Notes: generated from the sequence alone by a model not told the origin. DNA of 64,000 nt from Anaerolineae bacterium (GCA_013178015.1 JABLXR010000009.1:37251-101250); one strand, 5' to 3'. Positions 49,794 to 58,666 are shown, counted from the stretch's first letter. Made by a program: numbers and translations.

Positions 49794-49822
49794 AGTATAT
49801 GATGGGGTGGGGCGATCGGCAA
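49794..49822 (-). promoter_or_regulatory. Promoter of the pyr operon
   Basis: Minus-strand -35 TTGCCG (49817-49822), 17-nt spacer, -10 TATACT (49794-49799). Start near 49787, giving a leader of about 155 nt that contains the attenuator. A five-codon frame (ATG at 49783, M-T-R-V-R) opens the leader, but there is no room for a ribosome site. Confidence 0.6.
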
Positions 49823-49829
49823 ATGCCCT

Positions 49830-49858
49830 TTGCCGCCCTCCGGTCCCTATGCTAGCAT
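49830..49858 (+). promoter_or_regulatory. Divergent promoter of the oxidoreductase operon
   Basis: Plus-strand -35 TTGCCG (49830-49835), 17-nt spacer, extended -10 TGC-TAGCAT (49853-49858). Start near 49865, about 110 nt before the ATG at 49976. Its -35 is 8 nt from the -35 of the divergent pyr promoter, so the two may interfere or share a regulator. Confidence 0.6.
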
Positions 49859-49975
49859 GCGCGCTCAGGCCCGAACCACCGCGAGCACCCCGCCTGGGAA
49901 GCATGACCTGCACAGGGTGATATGGCCCAGGTGCGGGATTCGATGACGAAACGGGGCCACTGAGGAGGCCGTCAG

Positions 49976-50935
49976 ATGGAGAAAGTGAAAGTAGCCCTTA
50001 TCGGTGCTGGCAGCATGGCGAACTCGGTCCACTATCCATCGCTAGCCGAGATGGATGATGTGGATATGGCGGCCCTGTGTGACCTGGTACCGCAGAAGCT
50101 GGAAGAGACGAGCCGCCGGTTCGGCATTCGCCGCACTTACACGGACTACCGGGAGATGATCGAGAAGGAGAACCCGGACGCGGTATATGTGCTCATGCCA
50201 CCACATCACCTGTTCGACATCACGGTCTACTGCCTGCAGCAGGGCAAGCATGTGTTCGTGGAGAAGCCGCCGGCTGTCACCACGTTTCAGACCATGGAGC
50301 TGGCCAACTGGGCGGCCCAGAAGGGCTGCACCACTCTGGTCGGGTTCAACCGGCGTTTCATCCCCTTGATGACCCGGGTGCGGGATATGCAGCGAGAAGC
50401 GGGAGCGCTGAACCTGGCGGTGTCGACCTTCTACAAGGCGCAGCCGGAAGCGCTGTACTACAACGGTGTCATCGACTGCCTGCACTGCGATGCCATCCAC
50501 GCGGTAGACGCTTTGCGCTGGATGGGGGGAGACGTGCGGGCGGTGGCCTCAGACGTGGGGGCCAGCGGTTCCCCCAGGCTGAACCGATGGCTGGCGGTGA
50601 TGGACTTCGAGGACGGGGGCACGGGCGTCCTGCTCACCAACTGGGACTCGGGCGGCCGCGTGCACACCTTCGAACTGCACGCGCCCGGGTTCGGAGCCTT
50701 CGTCAACCCAGACCCGGGTGGCCAGGCGGTGGTGTACCGCGCCGGCAAGGAGACACTCACTATCGGGGCCGAGGAAGCGGCGGAGAGCCAGGAAAGGCAC
50801 CACGTGTACGGGTTCTTCGGCGAAAGCCGCCACTTCATCGACTGCGTCAAGGAGGGCATCGAGACCGAATGCGGCTTCGCGGACGCGGCTAAGACGATGG
50901 CGCTGGCGGACGATATCCTCGCCAGTTGCCTCTAG
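49976..50935 (+). CDS. Gfo/Idh/MocA-family oxidoreductase
   Basis: 319 aa. Canonical member: dinucleotide loop ALIGAGSMANSVHYPSLAEM, catalytic Lys in VFVEKPPAVTTF, and a C-terminal beta-sheet domain with DCLHCDAIHAVDALRWMGGD in the substrate region. Substrate unknown; such enzymes oxidise sugars, inositols or amino-sugars. GAGGAGG lies 9 nt before the ATG. The hydroxyacid dehydrogenase follows after 8 nt, so the pair probably acts in one pathway. Confidence 0.85.
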   Translation: MEKVKVALIGAGSMANSVHYPSLAEMDDVDMAALCDLVPQKLEETSRRFGIRRTYTDYREMIEKENPDAVYVLMPPHHLFDITVYCLQQGKHVFVEKPPAVTTFQTMELANWAAQKGCTTLVGFNRRFIPLMTRVRDMQREAGALNLAVSTFYKAQPEALYYNGVIDCLHCDAIHAVDALRWMGGDVRAVASDVGASGSPRLNRWLAVMDFEDGGTGVLLTNWDSGGRVHTFELHAPGFGAFVNPDPGGQAVVYRAGKETLTIGAEEAAESQERHHVYGFFGESRHFIDCVKEGIETECGFADAAKTMALADDILASCL

Positions 50936-50943
50936 GCGGCACC

Positions 50944-51948
50944 ATGACCAGGCGCAAGATCCTGTACCTGCCACCCCGTCCCCTCTCGGCCGACATCCTC
51001 TCCGAGCGGGCGCGCTCTATCCTGGAGAGCCTCGGACAGGTGATCTGGAACGAGACCGATGAGAACCTGAACGCCGAGCAGTTGGCCGAGCTTCTGCCCG
51101 GAGCGGAGGCGGTGGTGACCTCGTGGGGGTCTCCTGCCTTCAGCCCAGAGTTACTACAGGCCGCCCACTCACTGCGCATTGTGGGACACGCAGCCGGCAG
51201 CGTGAAGCATCTCATGCCCAAGGAGGGCTATGACCGCGGCATCGTGGTGCTCAGCGCCGCCCCCGTGATAGCCGACTCAGTGGCGGAGTATACGCTGTGG
51301 GCCATGTTGAGCGCACAGCGCGACCTGTACAAGTACGAGCACCGCATGAAAGTGGAGCGGGGTTGGCGCCGACCCGAGGACGGCTGGGGGCACGAGCTCT
51401 ACTTCAAGAGGGTGGGGATCATCGCCGCCAGTATGGTGGGGCGCAAGGTGATGCGGCTGCTCGGCCCATGGGACTGCGATCTAGTGGTCTACGATCCCTA
51501 CCTGAGCGAGGAGGGGGCGGCCCAGCTAGGGGCGAGGAAAGTGGGGCTGGAGGAACTGATGTCTACTGCCGACATCGTCTCGGTTCACGCCCCCACGACT
51601 CCGGAGACGGAGAAGATGCTGCGGGCGGAGCACTTCCGCTCCATGAAGGATGGGGCCCTCATAGTCAACAACGCTCGCGCCTGGGTCTTGGATGAGGAGG
51701 CTCTCATCGAGGAGCTGAAGACGGGGCGCATACGCGCTGTCCTAGATGTGTTCGGCCAGGAGCCTCTACCGGCCGATAGCCCGCTGCGGGACCTGCCCAA
51801 TGTGTTCCTCACCCCGCATATGGCCGGGGCCAGCGAGGAGTCTCGGGGCCGCCTGGTAGAGGCCATTGCCAAAGACATGGCCCGGTACTTCGCCGGCGAA
51901 CAACCGGAGATGGCGGTGACCTGGCAGCGGCTTCAAATCATGGCCTGA
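50944..51948 (+). CDS. D-2-hydroxyacid dehydrogenase family protein
   Basis: 334 aa. NAD-dependent reductase/dehydrogenase of the phosphoglycerate-dehydrogenase superfamily. Catalytic triad positions: Arg in NNARAWVLDEEALI, Glu in LDVFGQEPLPADSP, His in LTPHMAGASEESRG. The dinucleotide loop is VGIIAASMVGRKVMRLLG, with the first glycines of GxGxxG changed to Ala-Ser, a variant seen in some members. Substrate unknown. The ATG at 50944 is preceded by AGGCGG. Confidence 0.85.
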   Translation: MTRRKILYLPPRPLSADILSERARSILESLGQVIWNETDENLNAEQLAELLPGAEAVVTSWGSPAFSPELLQAAHSLRIVGHAAGSVKHLMPKEGYDRGIVVLSAAPVIADSVAEYTLWAMLSAQRDLYKYEHRMKVERGWRRPEDGWGHELYFKRVGIIAASMVGRKVMRLLGPWDCDLVVYDPYLSEEGAAQLGARKVGLEELMSTADIVSVHAPTTPETEKMLRAEHFRSMKDGALIVNNARAWVLDEEALIEELKTGRIRAVLDVFGQEPLPADSPLRDLPNVFLTPHMAGASEESRGRLVEAIAKDMARYFAGEQPEMAVTWQRLQIMA

Positions 51949-51979
51949 TACAGCCGCGCAAGCGCGACTGTCGAGTGAC

Positions 51980-52014
51980 TGTGGCCTCAGCCCCGAAGAT
52001 GGTAGCGGGCTGAG
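51980..52014 (+). terminator. Hairpin between dehydrogenase and GlpA-like gene
   Basis: Perfect 11-bp stem, GGCCTCAGCCC (51980-51990) with its inverse at 52004-52014, 13-nt loop and no U-run. It may end the upstream transcript, or sequester a GAGG ribosome site for a TTG at 52024, which favours the downstream GTG at 52048 as start. Confidence 0.5.
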
Positions 52015-52047
52015 GCCCACTCATTGAACTGGGAAGCCCTTACGGAC

Positions 52048-53541
52048 GTGAAGCGATACGATGTCATAGTGGTGGGCGCGGGCGTTGTCGGGGCCCTCTG
52101 TGCCCGGGAGCTAACCCGCTACGGGGCCCGGGTATTGGTCCTGGAGAAGGGGTCCGACGTATGCAGCGGGGCCAGCAAGGCGAACTCCGGGATCGTGCAT
52201 GCTTGCCTCTCGCCCAAGCCGGGCAGCAATAAGGCCCGCCTGTGTCTTGAGGGCAACCGCCTCATGCCTCAGCTCTGCCGAGAACTGGGGGTGCCTTTCA
52301 TGCCGGTGGGCGCTCTGACTGTGGCCTTCCGGGAGAGGGAGGTGCGAGTGCTGAGCGCGCTCCGGGCCAGGGGTGAGCGCAACGGAGAGCGCGGCCTAGA
52401 GATACTGCGCGGGCCCAGACTGCGGGAGGCGGAGCCAGCGTTGTCCGAAGAGGCTGTGGCCGCGCTGCTGTCCCCCAGCGCTGGCATCGTCAACCCTATG
52501 CTGCTCACCATCGCGGCAGCCGAGAACGCGGTGGCCAATGGGGCCGAGGTGCTGCTGGAAGCGGAGGTCACGGGCATCATCGTGGAGCAGGATGGGGTCG
52601 CCGGGGTGCGCACCACCCGCGGCGACTTCGGCTGCCGTTTCCTGGTAAATGCCGCCGGCGCCCATGCTGACCGGGTGATGCGGATGGTGGGCATCACCGA
52701 CCTGACCATACACCCGCGCCGGGGGGACTACTTCGTGCTAGATCGGTCGGTCTGCTCCAGTGGCCTCGACGGGGAGCGATCCGGGGGCAAACCTCTGGTC
52801 CGACACGTCCTCTTCCCCATCCCCACCCCGGTGACCAAGGGCATCCTGGTGACCCCTACGGTGGACGGCAACGTGCTGTTGGGGCCCACCTCGTTGCCCA
52901 CTCACGAGCTCGAGCACCCGGCGGTCAGCGGCGAGGGGCTGGCGGAGGTGGAGCGCCAGGTGGTGCGGATGGTGCCCTCGCTGGATCTGCGGCAGTGCAT
53001 CGCCGTCTTTGCCGGCTCGCGGCCCGCCGGTGCCCGCGACTTCATCATCCGCGGCGAACGATCACCGCAGGGCTTGATCACCCTAGCGGGGATCGAATCA
53101 CCCGGGCTTACGGCGGCGCCGGCCATCGCCCGCCGGGCCGTGGCTCTGCTGGGCGAGGCCGGCCTCAAGCTGAGGCCCGACCCGAGCTTCGACCCCATCC
53201 GCGAGCCGCCGCCTCGGCTGGCCGGGATGCCGCCGGAGGTCAGGGCCGAATTGGTGGCCCGAGATCCGGCGTTCGGACGCATCGTCTGCCGCTGTGAGGA
53301 AGTGAGCGAGGGGGAGATCGTGGCGGCCATCAGATCGCCCATTCCCGCCCGGACGCTGGACGCCATCAAGAAGCGGGTGCGGGTAGGGGCGGGACGGTGT
53401 CAGGGTGGGTTTGATCTGCCCTACGTGGTGGAGATCCTTGCCCGAGAGCTCGGCATCGCCCCCTGCGAGGTCACCAAGAGCGGGACCGGTTCGGAGGTGC
53501 TGATGGGCACTACGGGCGCGTGCCGGGGAAGGTGCGGGTGA
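52048..53541 (+). CDS. GlpA-like FAD-dependent oxidoreductase with C-terminal BFD-type Fe-S domain
   Basis: 497 aa from GTG 52048 (505 if TTG 52024 is used). DAO-superfamily flavoprotein: VIVVGAGVVGALCARELTRY, EKGSDVCSGASKANSGIVHA, and AGIESPGLTAAPAIARRAVA. The last 100 residues form a [2Fe-2S] domain with cysteines in IVCRCEEVSEGEIVAAIRSP and VRVGAGRCQGGFD. This layout matches the anaerobic glycerol-3-phosphate dehydrogenase GlpA and the related family linked to DUF1667. The substrate is probably glycerol-3-phosphate or a similar alcohol, but no glpK or glpF is nearby. It overlaps the next gene by 4 nt. Confidence 0.85.
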   Translation: MKRYDVIVVGAGVVGALCARELTRYGARVLVLEKGSDVCSGASKANSGIVHACLSPKPGSNKARLCLEGNRLMPQLCRELGVPFMPVGALTVAFREREVRVLSALRARGERNGERGLEILRGPRLREAEPALSEEAVAALLSPSAGIVNPMLLTIAAAENAVANGAEVLLEAEVTGIIVEQDGVAGVRTTRGDFGCRFLVNAAGAHADRVMRMVGITDLTIHPRRGDYFVLDRSVCSSGLDGERSGGKPLVRHVLFPIPTPVTKGILVTPTVDGNVLLGPTSLPTHELEHPAVSGEGLAEVERQVVRMVPSLDLRQCIAVFAGSRPAGARDFIIRGERSPQGLITLAGIESPGLTAAPAIARRAVALLGEAGLKLRPDPSFDPIREPPPRLAGMPPEVRAELVARDPAFGRIVCRCEEVSEGEIVAAIRSPIPARTLDAIKKRVRVGAGRCQGGFDLPYVVEILARELGIAPCEVTKSGTGSEVLMGTTGACRGRCG

Positions 53542-54818
53542 GGAAGGAGGCTTGCGATGTGGTGGTCGTGGGCTCGGGCCCGGCCGGGCTGGCCGCCGCC
53601 TCGGCGGCGCAGGCCTCCGGGGCCAGCACCACCATCGTCGAGCGCAGCCGCGAGATGGGCGGGGTGCTACTGCAGTGCATCCACCCCGGCTTTGGCCTCA
53701 AGCTGTATGGCGAGGAACTGACCGGGCCGGAGTACGCCTACCGCTGGCTCGACCAACTGGATGGCGTGCGCTGTCTCACCGAGGCCATGGTGGTGCAGGC
53801 CCGGCGCGGAACCGACGATCACCCGGATGAAGGCTTCACCCTCTGGGTGAGCGGGCCGGCGGTGGGGCTGGTGCGGATCAGGGCGCGCGCCGTCGTGCTC
53901 GCCATGGGCTGCCGGGAGCGGACGCGGGGGGCCATCGCCATCCCCGGCACGCGCCCTGCCGGGGTGATGACGGCCGGAACCGCCCAGAGGCTGGTCAACA
54001 TTGACGGCTACCTGCCCGGCAAGCGCTTTGCCATTCTGGGGTCCGGCGACATTGGCATGATCATGGCCCGGAGGCTGACGTGGGAGGGGGCCGAGGTGGT
54101 GGGCGTGTACGAGCTGATGCCCTACCTGTCGGGCCTGCGAAGGAACTACGTCCAGTGCCTCCAGGACTACGACGTGCCCCTCTACCTGGGCCACACCGTG
54201 ACCGAGATTCACGGCGACAGGCGCCTCACCGGGGTGACAGTGTGCCAGGTAGACGAGGCCCTCTGTCCCCGCCCGGAGACGGGAGTGCTGGTGCCGGCCG
54301 ACACCCTGCTCCTCTCTGTGGGCCTCATACCGGAGAATGAGCTGACGCGCATGCTGGGGGCGGAGCTGGACCCGGTCACGGGCGGGCCCCTGGTGGACGA
54401 CGGGATGCAGACCACGGTCCCGGGGCTGTTCGCCGCTGGCAACGTAGTGCAGGTGCATGATCTGGCGGACGACGTCACTATGGCGGGGGAGCTAGCCGGG
54501 AGGGAGGCGGCCCGGTACGTACTGGAGGGGCCCGAGCCGCGGTCATGGTCGCGGGTTGTGGCCGGAAGGGGGGTGCGGTCGGTCGTGCCCCAGAGGCTAC
54601 GTCTTCCGGTCCGGAGCCGGCCGGAACTGGCTATACGGGTGCGCCGGCCCATCGAGGCTACCTGCCGCGTGACGGTGTCGGCCAACGGCGAGACTCTGAT
54701 CCGAAAGCGGCTTGACTATGCCCGGCCGGGGGAGATGATAGGAGTGCGTCTGAGCCCGCGGGCGGCTAGGGCTCTGCGCCCAGAGGATGACGTCTTGGTG
54801 GAGGTGAGCGAGGGGTGA
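53538..54818 (+). CDS. NAD(P)/FAD-dependent disulfide-reductase-like subunit
   Basis: 426 aa. Two dinucleotide-binding domains: FAD at VVVVGSGPAGLAAASAAQAS and NAD(P) at FAILGSGDIGMIMARRLTWE, with the closing FAD motif VPGLFAAGNVVQVHDLADDV. It lacks a CxxC redox pair, so it is not a thioredoxin-reductase-type enzyme. In the GlpA/FAD/DUF1667 gene set it takes the place of GlpB, passing electrons from the flavoprotein onward. The GTG at 53538 overlaps the upstream stop (GTGA) and has GGGGAAGG before it; a GTG 18 nt earlier is less likely. Confidence 0.85.
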   Translation: MRKEACDVVVVGSGPAGLAAASAAQASGASTTIVERSREMGGVLLQCIHPGFGLKLYGEELTGPEYAYRWLDQLDGVRCLTEAMVVQARRGTDDHPDEGFTLWVSGPAVGLVRIRARAVVLAMGCRERTRGAIAIPGTRPAGVMTAGTAQRLVNIDGYLPGKRFAILGSGDIGMIMARRLTWEGAEVVGVYELMPYLSGLRRNYVQCLQDYDVPLYLGHTVTEIHGDRRLTGVTVCQVDEALCPRPETGVLVPADTLLLSVGLIPENELTRMLGAELDPVTGGPLVDDGMQTTVPGLFAAGNVVQVHDLADDVTMAGELAGREAARYVLEGPEPRSWSRVVAGRGVRSVVPQRLRLPVRSRPELAIRVRRPIEATCRVTVSANGETLIRKRLDYARPGEMIGVRLSPRAARALRPEDDVLVEVSEG

Positions 54819-55264
54819 GTGGATCCTCCGGTTCGCAGTCTGACGGGGGCCAGGGCGTTGCACCCGCAACCCGCGAGATCATCTGCACCAGCTGTCCTCG
54901 TGGCTGTCCGCTGCAGGTGCGTGTTCTACAGGACAGTGTGGAGGTGCACGGAAGTGCCTGCCGGCGCGGTGTGGCCTACGGCCGGGCCGAGGTGGCGGAT
55001 CCCAGGCGAGTGCTCACTACGACGGTCGGGGTGGAGGGCGGAACGTTACCCGTCGTCCCGGTCCGCACCTTGACTGCGATCCCCAAGGACCGTCTGATTC
55101 CGGCATTGGCGGAGCTCCGGAAGGCCAGGCTGCGGGCGCCGGTGCGCATGCATGAGGTAGTGGTGGACTCGGTGGCCGGCACGGGAGTACCAGTGGTTAC
55201 CACCCGGCCTTTGCCCGTAGCCGCGGGAGTCGTGGCTGCCGGGCACCTGGCGGAGCGGAGCTAA
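54815..55264 (+). CDS. DUF1667 protein, Cys-rich third subunit
   Basis: 149 aa. DUF1667 proteins always sit beside the two flavoproteins above. Conserved cysteines: [15 protein letters not shown] near residue 30 and [20 protein letters not shown] near 55, then [20 protein letters not shown]. Probably a small Fe-S or metal electron-transfer or assembly subunit; its exact role is not established. The GTG start overlaps the previous stop by 4 nt. It has a 19-residue Ser/Gly-rich lead before the first conserved segment. Confidence 0.85.
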   Translation: MSGSSGSQSDGGQGVAPATREIICTSCPRGCPLQVRVLQDSVEVHGSACRRGVAYGRAEVADPRRVLTTTVGVEGGTLPVVPVRTLTAIPKDRLIPALAELRKARLRAPVRMHEVVVDSVAGTGVPVVTTRPLPVAAGVVAAGHLAERS

Positions 55265-55275
55265 AGAATCCGGAG

Positions 55276-55304
55276 CCGGTTGCCGAAACTTACGGCGCAA
55301 CCGG
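55276..55304 (+). terminator. Hairpin downstream of the DUF1667 gene
   Basis: CCGGTTGC (55276-55283) and its exact inverse GCAACCGG (55297-55304) with a 13-nt loop, 12 nt after the stop codon. No U-run. The remaining 96 nt to the lipoprotein start hold no clear promoter. Confidence 0.4.
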
Positions 55305-55400
55305 CCCGGCCGGAGAGCGTGTATCCACGGGCAGTTGCCCCAGGGCACCTGCCGGTCGCAGGGGCAAGGGTATGCTCCAAACCTACCGAGGAGTCGGCGT

Positions 55401-57008
55401 ATGCGTAGCAAGCGTGTCGTGGCGCTAGTTGTAGTCCTGGGTCTACTGCTCTTGGGGTGCGGGTTCAACTTCAGCTTGGGGGGAGAGCCGACGGCGACTT
55501 CGTTGCCCCCGACCGCCACACCGGTGCCGCCTACCGATACTCGGGTGCCGGCCACGGACACCCCGGTTCCACCTACCGATACTCCCGTGCCGGCCACGGA
55601 TGCCCCGGTACCACCCACAGCCACCGCCGTTCCGGCAACGGCGACGCCGACAGCCGAGCCGGCTGCCTCTCCGGGGGTTACTGCCACCAGCCCTGCTGCG
55701 ACCGGCCTGGGTGCCAGTGGCGGCGTCAAGCGACCGGCGGCTGAGGGGCAGGCGCAGGCGAAGAACGTCTTCGAGTTCCTTAGCCACACCGCCTGGGTGG
55801 ACGACGAGGGCGACATCTCCATCGTCGGCGAGGTGCTCAACGTCTCCGATATCACCATAGACACAGTGGTGTCCATCGAGGCTGCGCTGTGGGATCTGGA
55901 AGGCAACCTGATCGAGGGAGATTTTGGTGCCTACCTGGACCGTCCGGTCATCGCCCCTGGGGACAAGAGCAGCTTCTGGGTGCTTATTCTGGAGGACGAG
56001 TTGGGCGGCGTTGATCCCCAGGCAGTGGGCGACTACGAGCTCACCCTCTGGGTGACCGACGAGCCTTCGCCTGACGTCGAATTGGTGGTGAAGAGCGCCG
56101 AGGCGGTGGAGGAAGGCGGCTATTTCTACATCCGAGGAGAAGTGGAGAACCAGACCGACCTCAGCATCGGATCGCTGAGCGTCTACAGCACTCTGTACGA
56201 CGCCGCCGGGAAGGTGGTGAACGCCACCCTCGACTTCATCACGCCTGAGCAGCCGCTGCTGCCGGGCGAGACGATGGACTTCGAGGGCTACTTCATGGAT
56301 CACTTCGAGACAGCCGAATCGTTCTACGTGTTCGTCACCGGATACCCAGTGGAAGCGGGTGCGACGGGCCAGAAGGAGGCCGAGGGGCTCATTCCGGGTG
56401 ACGGCATCCTCGAGATCACCAGCCATGCCGGCTGGATCACCGAGAACGGCGACATCAGCGTGGTGGGCGAGGCGGTCAACGTCTCTGACCAGACTCTCGA
56501 CACGCTCATCCTCGTCGAGGCTCGGCTGTACGACGCTGACGGCAACCAGGTCGAGGGCGATTTCACCTACTACCTCGACCGACCGGTCATCCCACCGGGT
56601 GAGAAGAGCAGCTTCTGGATTCCAGTGTGGGCTTCCGACCTTGGGGACGTGGATGTGGAGAGCATCACCGACTATGAGATCCTCCTCTGGATCACCGACG
56701 AGCCTTCGCCGGACGTGGAGCTCACGGTGACCGAAGCGGAGACGTCCATCGAAGGGAGCGTGTTCTACATTCGCGGCGTTGTCGTCAATCAGACAGACCT
56801 GGAATTCATGGGCTTGGCCGTCTATTCCACCCTCTACGATGCCCAAGGCAAGGTGATCAACGCCACGCTGGACTGGATCGAGCTGGATGTCCCTCTGAGG
56901 CCAGGGGAGAAGACCGAGTTCGAGGGCTACTTCCCCGAGCACTTCGAGGAGGCAGAATCGTTCTACGTGTTCGTCACCGGCTATACTGCCGAGGCCATGG
57001 GCCGTTAG
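55401..57008 (+). CDS. Surface lipoprotein with Pro/Thr linker and duplicated beta-sandwich unit
   Basis: 535 aa. Signal peptide [18 protein letters not shown], with lipobox LLGC and lipidated Cys20. Residues about 30-90 are a Pro/Thr/Ala linker of 14-residue units ([14 protein letters not shown]) typical of Anaerolineae surface proteins. Two copies of a unit of about 190 residues follow, each with two beta-rich domains. Copies match closely: [15 protein letters not shown] against [28 protein letters not shown] against [13 protein letters not shown], and [10 protein letters not shown] in both. The domains resemble FxLYD/CARDB-like modules. Ligand unknown. The ATG at 55401 follows GAGGAG by 8 nt. 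Confidence 0.8.
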   Translation: MRSKRVVALVVVLGLLLLGCGFNFSLGGEPTATSLPPTATPVPPTDTRVPATDTPVPPTDTPVPATDAPVPPTATAVPATATPTAEPAASPGVTATSPAATGLGASGGVKRPAAEGQAQAKNVFEFLSHTAWVDDEGDISIVGEVLNVSDITIDTVVSIEAALWDLEGNLIEGDFGAYLDRPVIAPGDKSSFWVLILEDELGGVDPQAVGDYELTLWVTDEPSPDVELVVKSAEAVEEGGYFYIRGEVENQTDLSIGSLSVYSTLYDAAGKVVNATLDFITPEQPLLPGETMDFEGYFMDHFETAESFYVFVTGYPVEAGATGQKEAEGLIPGDGILEITSHAGWITENGDISVVGEAVNVSDQTLDTLILVEARLYDADGNQVEGDFTYYLDRPVIPPGEKSSFWIPVWASDLGDVDVESITDYEILLWITDEPSPDVELTVTEAETSIEGSVFYIRGVVVNQTDLEFMGLAVYSTLYDAQGKVINATLDWIELDVPLRPGEKTEFEGYFPEHFEEAESFYVFVTGYTAEAMGR

Positions 57009-57038
57009 CTCGCCCGCAGGTTTACCAACGGGGCCGAA

Positions 57039-57075
57039 GGACCGAGCCGGGGAGCTACCCTCCCCGGCTCGGTCC
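57039..57075 (+). terminator. Strong hairpin downstream of the lipoprotein gene
   Basis: Perfect 16-bp GC-rich stem (57039-57054 with 57060-57075) and a 5-nt loop, 30 nt after the stop codon. No long U-tract follows. A likely transcript end. Confidence 0.7.
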
Positions 57076-57155
57076 CTGTGAGCGGTCCTGTTTGACGGCT
57101 GCCGACGGAGCCTCCACACTAGCGCGGTGCGACGGCCTGGCCGGCAACGGACATT

Positions 57156-58508
57156 ATGGGTCTCACTAGCGCCTTCAAGCCGTGCGACGTGCGCGGCCCA
57201 TATCCCGAGGTTGTCAACGAGCGGCTCTTCCGGGGTATCGGGGCGGCTTTCGCCGGGCAGTATCCACAGGGTTCTATCGTGGTGCTGGCGGGCGACCTGC
57301 GGGCTAGCACGCCTGCCCTCCTGGAAGCCGTGTGGGAGGGTCTGTCCTGTCCTTGGGCGACTGTCCTGCACCCAGCGGCCACCCCGATCGCTTACTTCGT
57401 GGCCCGGGAGTTGGGCGCTGACCTCACCCTGGTTGTGACGGCGTCTCACAACCCTCCTGTCTACAACGGGCTGAAGATCCTCGGTCGCCAGGGCCGGCCG
57501 CCCTCTGAGAGCGACCTCCGCGATCTGGAGGCGCGCGCGATGGCCCTGCTGGACCGGCCGGTGGTGCGATCAGGGCCGCCGCCGGTGGCGCCTCTCGCTC
57601 CGTGGCTGGACCGCTACTGCCAGGCGGTGGTGGGCCTGTCCGGAGAGGGGGATGCTTTGCGGGTGGTGGTGGACCCAGGCAACGGCTGCCTTTGCGGCGT
57701 AGCTGCCGCTGCCCTGCGCCAGGCCGGTCACCAAGTGGTGGAGATCAACGGTGGTCCAGATGGTGGCTTCCCTGCCCGGGGCGCCGATCCCACGGTGGAT
57801 GGGGCGCTGGCCCAGCTAGCAGCCGAGGTGGCGAAGGCCGGCGCTCAGCTCGGCGTAGCCTTCGATGGAGATGGCGACCGGGTGGTCTTCGTGGACGAGG
57901 CCGGCTCCGTCGTGCCCGGCGACGTCGCGGCAGCGTTGCTCGCCCTGGAGTCCTCGGGCAGGTCTCCGGGAGCGCCCGTGATTCTAGACGTGCGCGCCTC
58001 ACGCCGGCTAGCAGCCGCCCTGGAAGCGCGGGGAGCGCGAGTGGTGTGGTCCTACCCTGGCCACGCTCTGATTCGGGCCCAGCTGCTGGAACACGGCGCC
58101 GCTTTCGGCGGCGAGATCAGCGGGCACTACTTCTTTGCCGAGCTGGGGGGAGACGATGGGCTCTATGCCGCGATGAGGATCTGCCGGCTGGTGGCGCGGG
58201 AGGGGCCACTGAGTCGGCTGGCCGCTGACCTGCCTCGAGGCTACACCTTGACGGAACTGCGTCTCCCCTTCGTTGGAGCGGTTGACCGGGTGCTGGAGGC
58301 CCTGGTGGAGGCCTTCCCCGATGCGGGAGCTCAGCGTCAGCCGGCTGGTTTGACGCTGGAGTGGGAGGGGCAGTGGGTGTTAGTGCGGCCCTCCATCACG
58401 GAGCCGCTCCTTACCATTCGGGGGGAGTCGTCGTCAGAGGAAGGACTGCTGGAGCTCACCTGCCGCCTCGACGGAGTGCTGCGGCGCTTCGGGCTGCGGT
58501 TGACGTAG
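57156..58508 (+). CDS. Alpha-D-phosphohexomutase (phosphomannomutase/phosphoglucomutase type)
   Basis: 450 aa. Interconverts hexose 6-phosphate and 1-phosphate. The phosphoserine is in VTASHNPPVYNGLKI, the Mg2+ loop is AFDGDGDRVVFVDE, and the sugar-specificity loop GGEISGHYFF fits the PMM/PGM group. The phosphate-binding loop reads VRPSITEPLLTIRGES, with Ile where Gly or Asn is usual (RPSGTEP). FKPCDVRGPYPEVVNE at the N-terminus is the family opening. It probably supplies mannose- or glucose-1-phosphate for glycan or compatible-solute synthesis. The ribosome site is weak. Confidence 0.88.
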   Translation: MGLTSAFKPCDVRGPYPEVVNERLFRGIGAAFAGQYPQGSIVVLAGDLRASTPALLEAVWEGLSCPWATVLHPAATPIAYFVARELGADLTLVVTASHNPPVYNGLKILGRQGRPPSESDLRDLEARAMALLDRPVVRSGPPPVAPLAPWLDRYCQAVVGLSGEGDALRVVVDPGNGCLCGVAAAALRQAGHQVVEINGGPDGGFPARGADPTVDGALAQLAAEVAKAGAQLGVAFDGDGDRVVFVDEAGSVVPGDVAAALLALESSGRSPGAPVILDVRASRRLAAALEARGARVVWSYPGHALIRAQLLEHGAAFGGEISGHYFFAELGGDDGLYAAMRICRLVAREGPLSRLAADLPRGYTLTELRLPFVGAVDRVLEALVEAFPDAGAQRQPAGLTLEWEGQWVLVRPSITEPLLTIRGESSSEEGLLELTCRLDGVLRRFGLRLT

Positions 58509-58541
58509 CGTAGGACAGTGAGCAACCGCCATGGGCCGGCG

Positions 58542-58571
58542 GGCGCGGCCGCATGGCGGGCGCCGCGCCCA
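58542..58571 (+). terminator. Hairpin in the phosphohexomutase-glycosidase gap
   Basis: GGGCGCGGC (58542-58550) pairs exactly with GCCGCGCCC (58563-58571), loop 12 nt. The short string GGCCGCATGGC occurs in the loop region and again about 55 nt later. The rest of this 220-nt gap carries the promoter of the next operon. Confidence 0.45.
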
Positions 58572-58636
58572 TGCTCCCAGGCGCTCTGGCTTGGCCGTAA
58601 CGGCCGCATGGCCCCCAGGAAGGGCAAGAACGGCGG

Positions 58637-58666
58637 TTGACCCCGGAGGGCCGCGGCGCGTACACT
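58637..58666 (+). promoter_or_regulatory. Promoter of the GH63-like glycosidase operon
   Basis: -35 TTGACC (58637-58642), 18-nt spacer, -10 TACACT (58661-58666). Start near 58673, about 58 nt before the GTG. Confidence 0.55.

Noticed and set aside
55443..57449. A 668-codon open frame on the minus strand opposite the lipoprotein and the mutase start.
   Set aside because: Its repetitiveness only mirrors the internal duplication of the plus-strand lipoprotein. It spans two genes and a terminator hairpin and has no recognisable domain.
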